Notes: generated by a model from the letters alone, not told the origin. 64,000 nucleotides of DNA from Paractinoplanes tereljensis (GCF_016862435.1 NZ_BOMY01000028.1:62001-126000); one strand, 5' to 3'. Shown: positions 44,109 to 57,544, counted from the first letter of the stretch. Numbers and translations are program-made.

Positions 44109-45266
44109 ATGAACGCGCAGGGATGGCTGCTGGACCGGCAGGAGCGGCTGCGGGCCCTCGACCGGCACCGCCCGTGGCTGCTGGACACCCTGGTGGCCAT
44201 CCCGATCCTGCTGTTCAGTCTGCCGAGCCTGGTCGACCGGCCGGTGTCGGCCGGGATCGCGACCGCGGTCCTGCTGCCGGCGCTGTACCGGCGGCGGCGC
44301 TACCCCTTTGCCGCGTTCCTGGTCACCGGGGCCATCCTGGTCATCGAGGGATCGCTGGACGCCGGGGTGGGCGGCGGGGTGGTCATCCTGGTCATGATCT
44401 TCGGGGTGGCCTCCCGCGGCACCTGGCGGTCGATCGCCTGGACCGCCGGGCTGACCGTCGCCGAACTGATCGCCGAGGTCTACCTCTTCGAACCGCGGGT
44501 CGAGCACCAGACCACCACGTTCTTCCTGGTGCTCGGCACGGCAGCCGGCGCGGTGGCGTTCGGTCTGGTGGCCCGCACCCGCCGGGCCTACCTGATCGCC
44601 CTGGAAGACCGGGCCGCCCGGCTGGAGACCGAGCGGGACCAGCAGTCCCGGCTGGCCGTCGCCGACGAGCGGGCCCGGGTGGCCCGGGAGATGCACGACA
44701 TCGTCGGCCACCACGTGTCGGTGATCGTCGGCCTGGCCGACGGCGGTGCCGCGCTCGCGGTTTCCCGGAATGAGCAGACCGCCGAACCCCTCCGGCTGAT
44801 CGGCGAGACCGGCCGGCAGGCGCTCGCCGAGCTGCGCCGGGTGCTGGGCGTGCTGCGCGAGGAGGACGCCGACCCGCAGCTGAGCCCGCAACCCGGCCTG
44901 GACGACCTGGACCGGCTGCTGCCGAGTGTGCGGGCGGCCGGCCTGCCGGTCACCTACTCGACCTCGGGCGATCTGCACGCTTTGGGGCGGGGTGTCCAGC
45001 TCGCCGTCTACCGGATCGTCCAGGAGGCGCTGACCAACACCCTCAAACACGCGGGGCGCGGGGCCACCGCGGAGGTCACGGTCGCTGCGTCGTCCGGAGA
45101 GGTACGGGTACGCGTACGGGACAACGGTGTCGGTATTGCCGCCCCGGCCAACCACGGGCTGGTCGGCATGCGCGAACGCGCGTCGATGTACGGCGGATCG
45201 GTGCTGGCCGGCCCGGCCGAGAACGGCGGCTGGCTGGTCGAAGTCGTCCTCAAGGAGCCCGCGTGA
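44109..45266 (+). CDS. Sensor histidine kinase (NarL/DesK type)
   Basis: The 385 residues contain four to five N-terminal membrane helices, a HisKA_3 dimerisation helix with the phospho-His in [18 protein letters not shown], and an HATPase domain ([39 protein letters not shown]). There is no large sensor domain, so it may sense a membrane signal or the exporter itself. Its stop overlaps the regulator gene. The pair probably controls the exporter genes just upstream. Confidence 0.92.
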   Translation: MNAQGWLLDRQERLRALDRHRPWLLDTLVAIPILLFSLPSLVDRPVSAGIATAVLLPALYRRRRYPFAAFLVTGAILVIEGSLDAGVGGGVVILVMIFGVASRGTWRSIAWTAGLTVAELIAEVYLFEPRVEHQTTTFFLVLGTAAGAVAFGLVARTRRAYLIALEDRAARLETERDQQSRLAVADERARVAREMHDIVGHHVSVIVGLADGGAALAVSRNEQTAEPLRLIGETGRQALAELRRVLGVLREEDADPQLSPQPGLDDLDRLLPSVRAAGLPVTYSTSGDLHALGRGVQLAVYRIVQEALTNTLKHAGRGATAEVTVAASSGEVRVRVRDNGVGIAAPANHGLVGMRERASMYGGSVLAGPAENGGWLVEVVLKEPA

Positions 45267-45922
45267 CCACCGTGCTGATCGCCGACGACCAGCCGCTGCA
45301 GCGCCTGGGTTTCAAGATGCTGCTCGACGGCACACCCGGGATGACCGTGGTGGGCGAGGCGTCGAACGGCGCCGAGGCGGTGCGGATGGCCGGCCAGACC
45401 CGGCCCGACGTGGTGCTGATGGACGTGCGGATGCCCGGCATGGACGGCATCGAGGCGACCCGCCGGATCACCGCCACCGGCGACCGCACCCACGTGCTGA
45501 TCCTGACCACCTTCGACCTCGACGAGTACGTCTACGCCGGCCTGCGCGCCGGGGCCGGCGGCTTCCTGCTCAAGGACGCCCGCCCCGAGGAGTTGATCGC
45601 CGGCATCCGGGCCGTCGCCGGCGGCGACTCGGTGGTGGCGCCGAGCCTGACCCGCAAGCTCATGGACGCGTTCGTCGATCGGCCCGACGTGGTGGTCGAG
45701 GACCCCCGGCTGGGCGCGCTGAGCGAGCGGGAACGGGAGGTGCTGGAGGCGATCGGCCAGGGGGCCACCAACGCCGAGATCGCCGAGCGCTTCACCCTCA
45801 CCGAGTCGACCGTGAAGAAGCACGTCGGCCGGGTCCTGGCCAAGGTCGGGGCCCGCGACCGCATCCAGGCAGTGATCTTCGCGTACGACAACGGCTTGGT
45901 CAGACCAAATACCGGCCGGTAA
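45263..45922 (+). CDS. NarL-family response regulator
   Basis: The 219 residues comprise a receiver domain with the phosphorylated Asp in [13 protein letters not shown] and a LuxR-type helix-turn-helix ([20 protein letters not shown] and [16 protein letters not shown]). The GTG overlaps the kinase stop, so the two are coupled. It probably activates the exporter operon it belongs to. Confidence 0.93.
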   Translation: MTTVLIADDQPLQRLGFKMLLDGTPGMTVVGEASNGAEAVRMAGQTRPDVVLMDVRMPGMDGIEATRRITATGDRTHVLILTTFDLDEYVYAGLRAGAGGFLLKDARPEELIAGIRAVAGGDSVVAPSLTRKLMDAFVDRPDVVVEDPRLGALSEREREVLEAIGQGATNAEIAERFTLTESTVKKHVGRVLAKVGARDRIQAVIFAYDNGLVRPNTGR

Positions 45923-46002
45923 CTCTTCTCAAGAAGCACGACCTCGCGGCGATAGTCCCATCACCGACGGCCCCACCGGGCCCTACGCGTGAAGGGAGCA
46001 GC

Positions 46003-47556
46003 GTGTTCGGCTCGAAGAACAAGGCAGAATCCGCCCTTTTGAATGCCGACCTCGATGAGGCACGAGCGGACGTCGAGGCGGTGACGGCGATCGTGCGGGC
46101 CATGGAGACGGCCACGTCCCCCGACGAAGCGATCGGCGCCGCCCTCCGGCTGGTTCGCGAGCGGTTCGGCTGGGCGTACTCGTCGTACTGGCAGCTGGAC
46201 TCCTCGGCGCAGGTGCTGCGCTTCGCGCAGGAGAGCGGCGACGCCGGCGAGGAATTCCGCCGGGTGACGCTCGAGGCCGCCTTCGCCGAGGGCGTCGGCC
46301 TCTCCGGCCGCGCCTGGCGGGCCCGGGACCTGGTCTTCGTCAAGAGCCTCGCCGAACTCACCGACTGCTCCCGGGCCCCGGCCGCGACCCGCGCCGGAGT
46401 GCACAGCGGCATCTGCTTCCCGCTGATCGAGGACGACAAGGTCGTCGGCACCATGGACTTCTTCGCCCTGGAGGAGCTGCACCCGTCCGAGGGCCGGCTC
46501 GCCGTCCTGCGCACGGTCGGCCTGCTCGTCTCGAACACCCTGATGCGCCTGCACGAGGGCGTCCGGCAGGAGAAGGCGGCCCAGGACGTCGAGGCCGTCT
46601 CCACCGTGATCCGCCAGATGACCCAGGCCACCAGCCAGGACGACGCGCTGCGGTCCGCGCTGGAGACCATCCGCAAGGACTTCGACTGGCAGTACGGCTC
46701 GTTCTGGCGGCTCGACGAGGAGGGCAACGTGCTGCGCTTCGCCCTCGAATCGGGCGACGCCGGCGCCGAGTTCCGCCAGGTCACGATGACCGCGTCGTTC
46801 GCCAAGGGGGTCGGCCTGTCCGGCCGGGCCTGGGCCCGCGGCGACCTGGTCTTCGTCGAGGATCTCGGTGAGCTGACCGACTGCGTACGCCGGCCGGCTG
46901 CACAGCGCGCAGGGGTTAAGTCGGGCGTCTGCCTGCCGATCAGGGTGGGCGGCAAGATCGTCGGAACGATGGACTTCTTCGCGACCCGGACCCTGATCAT
47001 GTACCCGGGTCGCGAGTCGGCCCTGCGCAACACGGCCTTCCTGGTCGGGCAGGCGCTCGAGCGGTTCACCTCGAAGGAACAACTGCACAGCGCGGGCCGC
47101 ACCCTCCTCGACTCGATCGCCGAGGTGGAGCGGAACGTGAGCTCGGCCGCCACCGTGGCGGCGCAGGGCGAGCGGCTCGCCAACGAGGCGAACGAGCAGG
47201 TGGCGGCACTCGGCCAGGCCAGTGCCGAGATCAACCAGGTGGTTCAGGCCATCCAGTCGATCGCGGCGCAGACCAAGCTGCTCGCCCTGAACGCGACCAT
47301 CGAGGCAGCTCGGGCCGGCGAGTCCGGCAAGGGTTTCGCGGTCGTCGCCGGCGAGGTGAAGGAACTGTCCAGCGAGACCGAGCGGGCCACCGCCGACGTC
47401 AGCGACCGGGTCAACACGATCCAGGCGCGGGTCGACGCGGTCACCGCCTCGCTGGCCGACATCCACACCGCGGTGGAGCAGATCAACGAGACGCAGGAAC
47501 TCATCAGCGGAGTCCTCAAGGAGCAGGTCGCCGTCACCGGCGCCATCCTCAACTGA
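46003..47556 (+). CDS. Soluble chemoreceptor-like protein with two GAF domains
   Basis: The 517 residues hold two similar GAF domains (about 25-170 and 190-340) that share the stretches [19 protein letters not shown] and [19 protein letters not shown], then a short methyl-accepting signalling domain with the conserved tip [20 protein letters not shown] and [12 protein letters not shown]. There is no membrane segment, so it is cytoplasmic. GAF domains bind small ligands or haem. It could signal to a chemotaxis kinase in motile spores or act otherwise. The GTG has GAAGGGA upstream, and the carbonic anhydrase gene follows after 14 bases. Confidence 0.88.
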   Translation: MFGSKNKAESALLNADLDEARADVEAVTAIVRAMETATSPDEAIGAALRLVRERFGWAYSSYWQLDSSAQVLRFAQESGDAGEEFRRVTLEAAFAEGVGLSGRAWRARDLVFVKSLAELTDCSRAPAATRAGVHSGICFPLIEDDKVVGTMDFFALEELHPSEGRLAVLRTVGLLVSNTLMRLHEGVRQEKAAQDVEAVSTVIRQMTQATSQDDALRSALETIRKDFDWQYGSFWRLDEEGNVLRFALESGDAGAEFRQVTMTASFAKGVGLSGRAWARGDLVFVEDLGELTDCVRRPAAQRAGVKSGVCLPIRVGGKIVGTMDFFATRTLIMYPGRESALRNTAFLVGQALERFTSKEQLHSAGRTLLDSIAEVERNVSSAATVAAQGERLANEANEQVAALGQASAEINQVVQAIQSIAAQTKLLALNATIEAARAGESGKGFAVVAGEVKELSSETERATADVSDRVNTIQARVDAVTASLADIHTAVEQINETQELISGVLKEQVAVTGAILN

Positions 47557-47570
47557 TTCGGGAGAGACAG

Positions 47571-48188
47571 ATGACCAGCACGAATTGGGCTCGCCTGAGC
47601 GAAGGCAACATCAGGTGGGTCGAGGGCCGGAGCCGGGCCGACGGCCAGCGCGGCGCGGTCCGCCGGGCGGAGCTCACCACTTCGCAGAACCCGTTCGCGC
47701 TGGTCCTCGGCTGCGCGGACTCCCGGGTGCCGGCCGAGATCCTGTTCGACCAGGGACTCGGTGACCTGTTCGTGGTCCGCACCGCCGGGCAGACGGTCGA
47801 CTCGGCGGTGCTCGGCTCGATGGAGTACGCGGTCGAGGTGCTCGGCGTCGAACTGCTCGTGGTTCTCGGGCACGAGGGCTGCGGCGCGGTGGCCGCCGCG
47901 GCCCGGGTGATCGACGAGGTGGCGGTGCCGCACGGCTACATCCGCGACGTCGCCGAGAAGATCGCGCCGAACGTGCTGCGGGCCCGGCTGGCCGGGGCGT
48001 CCACTCCGGAGGAGGTCGGCGCGCAGCACGCGGCGTACACCTTGGAGCTGCTGCGGGAACGTTCCTCGGCGCTCGACAACGCCATCCGGCGTGGTGCCCT
48101 GGGCGCGGTCGCGACCCAGTACAGCCTCAAGACCGGCCGGGTGTGCGAGGTTGCTCCGCTGTCCGAGCCGCATCTGCTGGCGGCCTGA
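47571..48188 (+). CDS. Beta-carbonic anhydrase
   Basis: This zinc enzyme interconverts CO2 and bicarbonate. The 205 residues have all the beta-class ligands: Cys48 and Asp50 in GCADSRVP, His101 and Cys104 in GHEGCGAV, with Arg52 pairing to Asp50. No signal peptide is seen, so it is cytoplasmic. GGGAGA lies before the ATG. It probably shares a message with the chemoreceptor-like gene, which raises the idea of CO2/bicarbonate sensing; that is inference. The last 62 bases overlap the convergent LysR gene. Confidence 0.93.
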   Translation: MTSTNWARLSEGNIRWVEGRSRADGQRGAVRRAELTTSQNPFALVLGCADSRVPAEILFDQGLGDLFVVRTAGQTVDSAVLGSMEYAVEVLGVELLVVLGHEGCGAVAAAARVIDEVAVPHGYIRDVAEKIAPNVLRARLAGASTPEEVGAQHAAYTLELLRERSSALDNAIRRGALGAVATQYSLKTGRVCEVAPLSEPHLLAA

Positions 48189-49056
48189 CCATCCGCAGCA
48201 GCGCCTCGCCGGCCGGACCGGGCGGGGCCGCTGCGGGCAGCGCCACCGACACCTGCCAGGCCGCGCTGCCGCCCCCGTGCAGCGCGGCCGCATGCAGCCC
48301 TTTCGCATGCGGCTTGCGGGTGACCGGGGCCGGCACCAGCGCCACGCCGAGGTCCTGGTGGACGAAGTCGAGCAGCGTGTGCACGTCGTTGACCTCGACA
48401 CTCACCCGGCGGACCGCGCCGGCCCGGGCGAAGCTCTGATCGTTGACCTGCCGGGCACCCCAGTCCGCGCTGAAGTCGATGAAGTCCTCGCCGGCCAGGT
48501 CGGCGACGCCGACGGCGTCCTTCTCGGCCAGGCGGTGGCCCGGGTGGCAGAGCAGCATCATCTCCTCGGTGGCCACCGGCAGCAGGCGTACGCCGTCCGG
48601 AGCCGGCCCGGGCAGCGCGACGAAGCCGACGTTGAGCCGGCCCAGCCGGATCTGTTCGACGATCTCGCCGGAACCGGCGTAGGCCAGCCGGATCTCCACG
48701 CCCGGGTGCGCGCGCCGGAACGCGGCAAGCATCGGCGGCAGGTCGATGACGCCGAGGCAGTGCTCGGAGCCGACGGTGAGACTGCCCCGCAGCAGCCCGC
48801 GCACCGCCGCCACCGCGTCCCGGGCGGCGGCCGCCCCGGCCAGGGTGCGCCGGGCCTCGGTGAGCAGGGCCTGGCCGGCGTCGGTCAGCTCGACCCGCCG
48901 GGTGTGCCGCACGAACAGATCGGCGTCCAGCTCTTTCTCCAGCGCCCGGATCGAGGCGGACAGCCCCGACTGGGCCACTCGCATGCGTTCCGCCGCGCGG
49001 GTGAAGTGCCGCTCCTCGGCGACCGCCACGAAGTACTCCAGGTGCCGCAACTCCAT
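48127..49056 (-). CDS. LysR-family transcriptional regulator
   Basis: The 309 residues begin with the LysR helix-turn-helix (MELRHLEYFVAVAEERHFTR, then QSGLSASIRALEKELDADLF) and continue into an effector-binding domain. It is divergent from the first aldo/keto reductase gene across 104 bases and probably controls it, as LysR regulators usually act on their divergent neighbour. Its 3' end overlaps the carbonic anhydrase gene. The effector is unknown. Confidence 0.92.
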   Translation of the reverse strand: MELRHLEYFVAVAEERHFTRAAERMRVAQSGLSASIRALEKELDADLFVRHTRRVELTDAGQALLTEARRTLAGAAAARDAVAAVRGLLRGSLTVGSEHCLGVIDLPPMLAAFRRAHPGVEIRLAYAGSGEIVEQIRLGRLNVGFVALPGPAPDGVRLLPVATEEMMLLCHPGHRLAEKDAVGVADLAGEDFIDFSADWGARQVNDQSFARAGAVRRVSVEVNDVHTLLDFVHQDLGVALVPAPVTRKPHAKGLHAAALHGGGSAAWQVSVALPAAAPPGPAGEALLRMVRPPADAARTAEQPRTPGRS

Positions 49057-49160
49057 GATTGAGCAGTCTAGGTGCTGAATCCGAGCGGTTTCTTCTGTTG
49101 GACGCGCGGTCGGTTGGGTAGGAGGGTGGAGTTCGTACCCGTACCCGAGAGGACCCCCTC

Positions 49161-50006
49161 ATGCAGAGCCGCCGGATCGGCGATGTCCAGGTCAGCGCGA
49201 TCGGCCTCGGTGGCATGCCGATGTCGATCGAGGGCCGCCCGGACGACGAGCGCTCGATCAGCACCATCCACGCCGCGCTCGACGCCGGCATCACCCTGAT
49301 CGACACCGCCGACGCGTACCACCTGCACGCCGACGAGGTCGGCCACAACGAGTCGCTGATCGCGCGGGCGCTCGCCTCCTACGGCGGGGACACCAGCGAG
49401 GTGCTGGTCGCGACCAAGGGCGGCCACCTGCGCCCCGGCGACGGCAGTTGGACGCTGAACGGCTCTCCTTCGTATGTAAAAGAGGCCTGTGACGCGTCGC
49501 TCAAGCGCCTCGGCGTCGAGGCGATCGGCCTCTACCAGTTCCACCGGCCCGACCCGTCCACGCCGTACGCGGAGTCGGTCGGCGCGATCCGCGACCTGCT
49601 CGACGCCGGCAAGATCCGGATGGCCGGCATCTCCAACGCCGACCCGGCCCAGATCGTCGAGGCGAACGAGATCCTCGGCGGCCGGCTGGTCTCGGTGCAA
49701 AACCAGTTCTCGCCCGCGTTCCTCTCCTCCACGGCCGAGTTGGAGCTGTGCGACCAGCTCGGCATCGCCTTCCTGCCCTGGTCACCGCTGGGTGGCATCG
49801 GCCGGGCCGGTGGTCTCGGCGGCGGCTTCGCCGAGGTGGCCGAGCGCTACGGGGTGAGCCCGCAGCGGGTCTGCCTCGCCTGGCACCTGTCCAAGTCGCC
49901 GGTGGTCATCCCGATCCCGGGCGCCAGCCGCCCGGCCACCATCCAGGACTCGGCGGCCGCCTCCGAGCTTGAGCTGGCCGCCTCCGACCTCGCGCTTCTT
50001 CCCTGA
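49161..50006 (+). CDS. Aldo/keto reductase
   Basis: The 281-residue NADPH-dependent TIM-barrel enzyme has the family's Asp and Tyr in DTADAYHLHADEVGHNESLI, Lys in LVATKGGH and His in QFHRPDP, and a cofactor site near the C-terminus (VIPIPGASRP). It lies 104 bases from the divergent LysR gene and 9 bases before a second reductase, so the two are co-transcribed. The substrate is unknown. Confidence 0.92.
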   Translation: MQSRRIGDVQVSAIGLGGMPMSIEGRPDDERSISTIHAALDAGITLIDTADAYHLHADEVGHNESLIARALASYGGDTSEVLVATKGGHLRPGDGSWTLNGSPSYVKEACDASLKRLGVEAIGLYQFHRPDPSTPYAESVGAIRDLLDAGKIRMAGISNADPAQIVEANEILGGRLVSVQNQFSPAFLSSTAELELCDQLGIAFLPWSPLGGIGRAGGLGGGFAEVAERYGVSPQRVCLAWHLSKSPVVIPIPGASRPATIQDSAAASELELAASDLALLP

Positions 50007-50015
50007 GGATCTTTC

Positions 50016-51041
50016 GTGACATTTGCCGCCTCTAATGACCGCTACGACTCCATGGAGTACCGGCGGACCGGGCGCAGCGGCCTGAAGCTGCCCGTCGTCT
50101 CGCTGGGCCTGTGGCACAACTTCGGTGACGACAAGCCGATCGAGACGCAGCGGGCCATCCTGCGCCGCGCCTTCGACCTCGGCATCACCCACTTCGACCT
50201 GGCCAACAACTACGGCCCGCCGTACGGCTCGGCCGAGTCCAACTTCGGCCGGATCCTGGCGCAGGACTTCCTGCCGTACCGCGATGAGCTGGTGATCTCG
50301 ACCAAGGCCGGGTACGACATGTGGCCCGGCCCGTACGGCGATCTGGGTTCCCGGAAGTACCTGACCGCGTCGCTGGACCAGTCGCTGAAGCGGATGGGCC
50401 TCGACTACGTCGACATCTTCTACTCGCACCGGCACGACCCGGACACCCCGCTCGAGGAGACGATGGGCGCGCTGGACGCGGCCGTCCGTTCCGGCAAGGC
50501 GCTGTACGCCGGCATCTCGTCGTACTCCCCAGAAAAGACCGTCGAGGCGGCCGCGATCCTGCGTGACCTGGGCACGCCGCTGCTGATTCACCAGCCGTCC
50601 TACTCGATGCTCAATCGCTGGATCGAGGAGGGACTGCTCGGCGCCCTGGAATCGGTCGGCGCTGGGTGCATCGCGTTCTCCCCGCTCGCGCAGGGCATGC
50701 TCACCGATCGCTATCTGGGCGGAGTCCCTGCGGATTCGCGCGCGAGCCAGGACAAATCGCTCTCGACCGAGTTGCTCAGCGCGGACAATTTGGACAAAAC
50801 TCGTGCGCTGAACGATATCGCCGGGCGGCGGGGTCAATCCCTTGCGCAGATGGCGATCGCCTGGGTGCTGCGCGACCAGCGGATGACCTCGACGGTGCTG
50901 GGCGCCAGCTCGGTGCGTCAGCTGGAGAACAACGTGGCCGCGCTGGCCAACACGTCGTTCAGCGACGACGAGCTGGCCGAGATCGACAAGTACGCCACCG
51001 AGTCCGGCATCAACCTCTGGGCCCGCTCCAGCGACTCCTGA
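50016..51041 (+). CDS. Aldo/keto reductase (YghZ/MgrA-like)
   Basis: The 341 residues resemble L-glyceraldehyde 3-phosphate reductase (YghZ): MEYRRTGRSGLKLPVVSLGL, DLANNYGPPYGSAESNFGRI, ISTKAGYDMWPGPYGDLGSR, YSHRHDPDTPLEETMGAL. The enzyme reduces reactive aldehydes with NADPH. The GTG start gives a 12-residue leader before the usual ATG at 50052, which is an alternative. Same operon as the preceding reductase. True substrate uncertain. Confidence 0.9.
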   Translation: MTFAASNDRYDSMEYRRTGRSGLKLPVVSLGLWHNFGDDKPIETQRAILRRAFDLGITHFDLANNYGPPYGSAESNFGRILAQDFLPYRDELVISTKAGYDMWPGPYGDLGSRKYLTASLDQSLKRMGLDYVDIFYSHRHDPDTPLEETMGALDAAVRSGKALYAGISSYSPEKTVEAAAILRDLGTPLLIHQPSYSMLNRWIEEGLLGALESVGAGCIAFSPLAQGMLTDRYLGGVPADSRASQDKSLSTELLSADNLDKTRALNDIAGRRGQSLAQMAIAWVLRDQRMTSTVLGASSVRQLENNVAALANTSFSDDELAEIDKYATESGINLWARSSDS

Positions 51042-51111
51042 CCAGGCGTCACACGGTTTCGCACACGCCGCGGCGGCACAGTGCTCCCATCCGTTCAAGG
51101 GGGGAGACACT

Positions 51112-51333
51112 GTGCCGCTTATCAATGTCCGGGTCATCGAGGGAGTCTTCGACACGGCCCAGAAGAATCGCATGATCGAGGACCTGACCAACGCGATGGT
51201 CGCGATCGAGGGCGAGAACATGCGCCCGGTGACCTGGGTCGTGGTCGAGGAGGTGGCCAGCGGTGAATGGGGGATCGCCGGCAAGCCGCTGACCACGGCC
51301 GATGTCCGGGCGCTGGCCGCCGGCGTCAGCTGA
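51112..51333 (+). CDS. 4-oxalocrotonate tautomerase-family protein
   Basis: The 73-residue protein starts MPLINVRVIEGVF; the Pro that follows Met is the catalytic N-terminal base once Met is removed. The length and the VEEV segment fit small tautomerases. GGGGGAG lies just before the GTG. It follows the reductase genes and may act on related carbonyl compounds; the substrate is unknown. Confidence 0.88.
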   Translation: MPLINVRVIEGVFDTAQKNRMIEDLTNAMVAIEGENMRPVTWVVVEEVASGEWGIAGKPLTTADVRALAAGVS

Positions 51334-51344
51334 GCGACTGCCGG

Positions 51345-53075
51345 ATGCCGTCGTCCCGTGCAGAATCATCCGACGTGGGGGCGACGATTCAGCTACTCGG
51401 GCGGCCCGGCATTCATCGGCCGGGCGAGCAGGGCCCGCGGCCACGCGGCCGGAAGACCTGGGCCCTGCTCGCCCTGGCCTCGCTCAGCGAGCGCCCGGTG
51501 CCGCGGCACGAGCTGGTGCGGATGCTGTTCCCGGACGCCGGCGACGCTCCGGCCGCCCTGCGCTGGTCCCTCTCCGAGCTGCGCCGGGGCCTGCGCCCCG
51601 ACGCCCGCATCGACGGCGATCCGGTGGCCCTCGACCTGGGCCGCGACACCGTGGTGGACGCCCAGCAGGTGCTGGCCGGCCAGGCCGATCTCGATGCGGG
51701 GGAGCTGCTGGCCGGCATCGACCTGACCGACTGCCCCGAGTTCGACCTGTGGCTGTCCCACCAGCGCGAACGCATGGCCGCCGCGCTGCGCGCGTCGTTG
51801 CGCGCCGCGATCGACACCCGGCTGGCCGGCCATCGCCCGGCCGAAGCGGTGCCACTGGCCCGCCGCCTGGTCCAGCTGGCCCCGTTGGAAGAGCAAAATC
51901 ACGAGCTTCTGGTACGCGCATTGGCCGCAACCGGCGACCGCATCACCGCGCATGCCGCCGCGTCCGCTTGCGCCGCCCTGTTCGCACGCGAGTTGGGCGT
52001 GCGCCCGTCACCCCGGGTCGCCGCCGCCGGTAACGCGGCCTGGGGGCTGACCGTGCTGCCGGACGGGCGGCGGCTGCTGGCTCGGCTCGAGGTGGAGGCG
52101 GGGAAGGCCGCGCTCGCGGCGGGGGCGACCGCCGACGGGCTCGAGCGGCTGCGGTCGGCGGCCGCGATGGCCGGCGAGCTCGGCGACGAGCGCGTGCAGG
52201 GCGAGGCTCAGGCGGCGCTCGGCGCGGCGATGGTGCACTCGGTCGCGCTGACCGAGCCGGCCGGGGTGGCCGCGCTGCGGCGGGCGGCCGAGCTGGCCCG
52301 GAGCACCGGTGACCGGGCGACCGCGGCCACCGCCGGGCGGGAACTGGCCTTCGTGGCGCTCGGCTCGCGGGCCGCCGCCGGTTCGGCGCTGCTGCGGGCG
52401 GCCCGGGAGCTGGCCGGCGACGACGACGGCAAGCTGTCGGCGGTGCTCGGAGTAGAGGCGTTCGCGCTCACCGACAGCGGCCGGGCCGGGCCGGCGGCGG
52501 AACGGTTCCGCCGCTCGATCGAGCTTGCCGACCGGGCCGGCGAGCCGCGCAAGGCGGCCTGGTCGCTGGCGCTGCTGGCCCGGGGCGAGCTGATCGCCGG
52601 CGACCTGGCGGCGGCCCGGGATGATATCGACCGGGCGATGGCACTTGTCACCGCCGAGCGCTGGACCGCCTTCCAGCCGTTCGTGCTGGCCATCGCGGCC
52701 GAGCTCGACCTGCATGAGGGCCGGCTCGACGAGGCCGGTCAGCGGCTGGCCGCCGCCTGGACCACCGCGGTCCGGCTCGGCGACCCGTGCTGGTTGTCAG
52801 TGACCGGGCGCGGGCTCGGCCTGCTCGCCGCCCGGCGCGGCAATCCGGCCGAGGCGATCCGGTGGCTCGACGGCGCCTACCATCGCACCACCGACCGGCC
52901 GCCGCTGATCTGCCGGTGGATGGACGCCGCGACGCTCGACTCGATCTGCGACGTGGCCACCGCCTTCCGGCTGCCCCGCGCCCGGGCGGCGGTCGCCGAA
53001 CTGGCCAGCCTCGGTGCGCGCGCCCGGCTGCCAATCTATGCGGCCCGGGCCCGCGCCTATCAAGCTCTGTCCTGA
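51345..53075 (+). CDS. SARP/BTAD-type regulator with TPR-like C-terminus
   Basis: The 576 residues comprise a winged-helix DNA-binding part (about 10-95, GRKTWALLALASLSERPVPR then ALRWSLSELRRGLRP), a BTAD helical domain (about 100-240, ARRLVQLAPLEEQNHELLVR) and a long series of TPR-like helical pairs to the end. There is no ATPase domain. SARP-like proteins often control specialised metabolism, but no biosynthetic cluster is here. The ATG is 11 bases after the tautomerase stop; a GTG 30 bases later is the alternative. Confidence 0.82.
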   Translation: MPSSRAESSDVGATIQLLGRPGIHRPGEQGPRPRGRKTWALLALASLSERPVPRHELVRMLFPDAGDAPAALRWSLSELRRGLRPDARIDGDPVALDLGRDTVVDAQQVLAGQADLDAGELLAGIDLTDCPEFDLWLSHQRERMAAALRASLRAAIDTRLAGHRPAEAVPLARRLVQLAPLEEQNHELLVRALAATGDRITAHAAASACAALFARELGVRPSPRVAAAGNAAWGLTVLPDGRRLLARLEVEAGKAALAAGATADGLERLRSAAAMAGELGDERVQGEAQAALGAAMVHSVALTEPAGVAALRRAAELARSTGDRATAATAGRELAFVALGSRAAAGSALLRAARELAGDDDGKLSAVLGVEAFALTDSGRAGPAAERFRRSIELADRAGEPRKAAWSLALLARGELIAGDLAAARDDIDRAMALVTAERWTAFQPFVLAIAAELDLHEGRLDEAGQRLAAAWTTAVRLGDPCWLSVTGRGLGLLAARRGNPAEAIRWLDGAYHRTTDRPPLICRWMDAATLDSICDVATAFRLPRARAAVAELASLGARARLPIYAARARAYQALS

Positions 53076-53084
53076 AGGGACGTC

Positions 53085-53480
53085 ATGGAACGACTCGCCA
53101 TCTCCACCGATCAGGCGCCGCCCGCGATCGGCCCGTACAGTCAGGCGATCGTGGCCGGGGGTTTGGTCTTCTGTTCCGGCACCGCCGGGATCGACCCGGC
53201 GACCGGCGAGATCCCGCCCGGCATCGCCGAGCAGACCCGGCTCGCCCTGCGCAACCTCGACGCCGTGCTGACCGCGGCCGGCGCCTCGCTGTCGACGCTG
53301 GTCAAGACCACGATCTACTACCGGCACGTGGCCGACTTCGCGACGATCAACGAGATCTACGCCGAGCACATGCCGGACCCGCCGCCGGCCCGGTCGGCCC
53401 CGTCCGGCATCGACCTGCCGCGCGGCCTGCTGATCTCGATCGAGGCCGTCGCCACCGTGCAGAGATGGGCCGGTTCCTAG
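53085..53480 (+). CDS. ridA: RidA-family imine/enamine deaminase
   Basis: RidA hydrolyses reactive enamine and imine intermediates from PLP enzymes. The 131 residues have the family marks PPAIGPYSQAIVAGGLVFCS, VLTAAGASLSTLVKTTIYY, and near the end PSGIDLPRGLLISIEAVATV, though the usual Arg-containing RSAVEVA-like motif reads RSAPSGI. The gene is nine bases after the SARP-like gene. Its last 20 bases form one arm of a terminator hairpin. Confidence 0.9.
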   Translation: MERLAISTDQAPPAIGPYSQAIVAGGLVFCSGTAGIDPATGEIPPGIAEQTRLALRNLDAVLTAAGASLSTLVKTTIYYRHVADFATINEIYAEHMPDPPPARSAPSGIDLPRGLLISIEAVATVQRWAGS

Positions 53481-53498
53481 AGGAACCGGCCCATCTCT
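53461..53498. terminator. Bidirectional hairpin terminator overlapping ridA end
   Basis: AGAGATGGGCCGGTTCCT and its exact complement form an 18-bp stem with a two-base centre. One arm is coding sequence and includes part of the stop. It lies between convergent genes, so it can end both transcripts. Confidence 0.88.
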
Positions 53499-53505
53499 AT
53501 ATGAG

Positions 53506-53730
53506 TTACCAGCGGCGGCGGCGGTAGTGGCCGTGGTGCCGGTAGTGCCCATGGTGTCGGTAGTGGCCGTGATAGCCGTGCTGCTGCGGCGGGTAGGGGC
53601 TACGACCGTGGCCGTAGCCGTGACGGTGCGTCATGCGCTGGACCTTCGACGCGACCATCGAGAGCAGGAAACGCTTGACGAAGCCGCTCAACCGGGGTGC
53701 CGTCCTTCCGTTGGAAGCTTGGCACTTCAC
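53506..53730 (-). CDS. Small His/Tyr/Gly-rich repeat protein
   Basis: This is a 74-residue basic peptide. The first half (RLSGFVKRFLLSMVASKVQR) is a possible amphipathic helix. The second is HGYHGHYRHHGHYRHHGHYR, three near-identical six-residue repeats encoded by repeated 18-base units. His-rich repeats could bind metal; no function is known. The GTG start gives the longest form; a TTG at 53691 with GGAAGGA upstream is an alternative. It ends next to a bidirectional terminator, which supports its being expressed. Confidence 0.6.
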   Translation of the reverse strand: MKCQASNGRTAPRLSGFVKRFLLSMVASKVQRMTHRHGYGHGRSPYPPQQHGYHGHYRHHGHYRHHGHYRRRRW

Positions 53731-53782
53731 GGTAACGGGCGATGTCGAGTACTCCCTGTGACCGACCTGAGCGGTTCCTGAG

Positions 53783-57424
<3,642 letters not shown>

Positions 57425-57432
57425 ACCGACCA

Positions 57433-57520
57433 CCTCCGTGGTAAACAACGGAGGCGCCCTTGGTCGGAATTCACCGAGCGAGCGTGGCGGGTGTCACCCC
57501 GTTGCAGCGCCTCTCGCTTC
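57433..57520 (-). promoter_or_regulatory. S-adenosylhomocysteine (SAH) riboswitch of metH
   Basis: The metH leader contains GAGGCGCTGCAACGGGG, then CCCGCCACGCTCGC and, after a gap, GGGCGCCTCC, the order of the SAH riboswitch consensus. GCGAG pairs with CTCGC (P1), and GAGGCGC (57507-57513) pairs with GCGCCTC (57451-57457) as the pseudoknot. Next to it CCTCCG (57449-57454) can instead pair with CGGAGG (57433-57438), which holds the ribosome site. SAH binding would favour the pseudoknot and free the site, an ON switch. SAH aptamers before metH are known in other bacteria; the pairing choice is read from this sequence. Confidence 0.85.
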
Positions 57521-57544
57521 GGACCCACAAAGCTACCCCACTTG

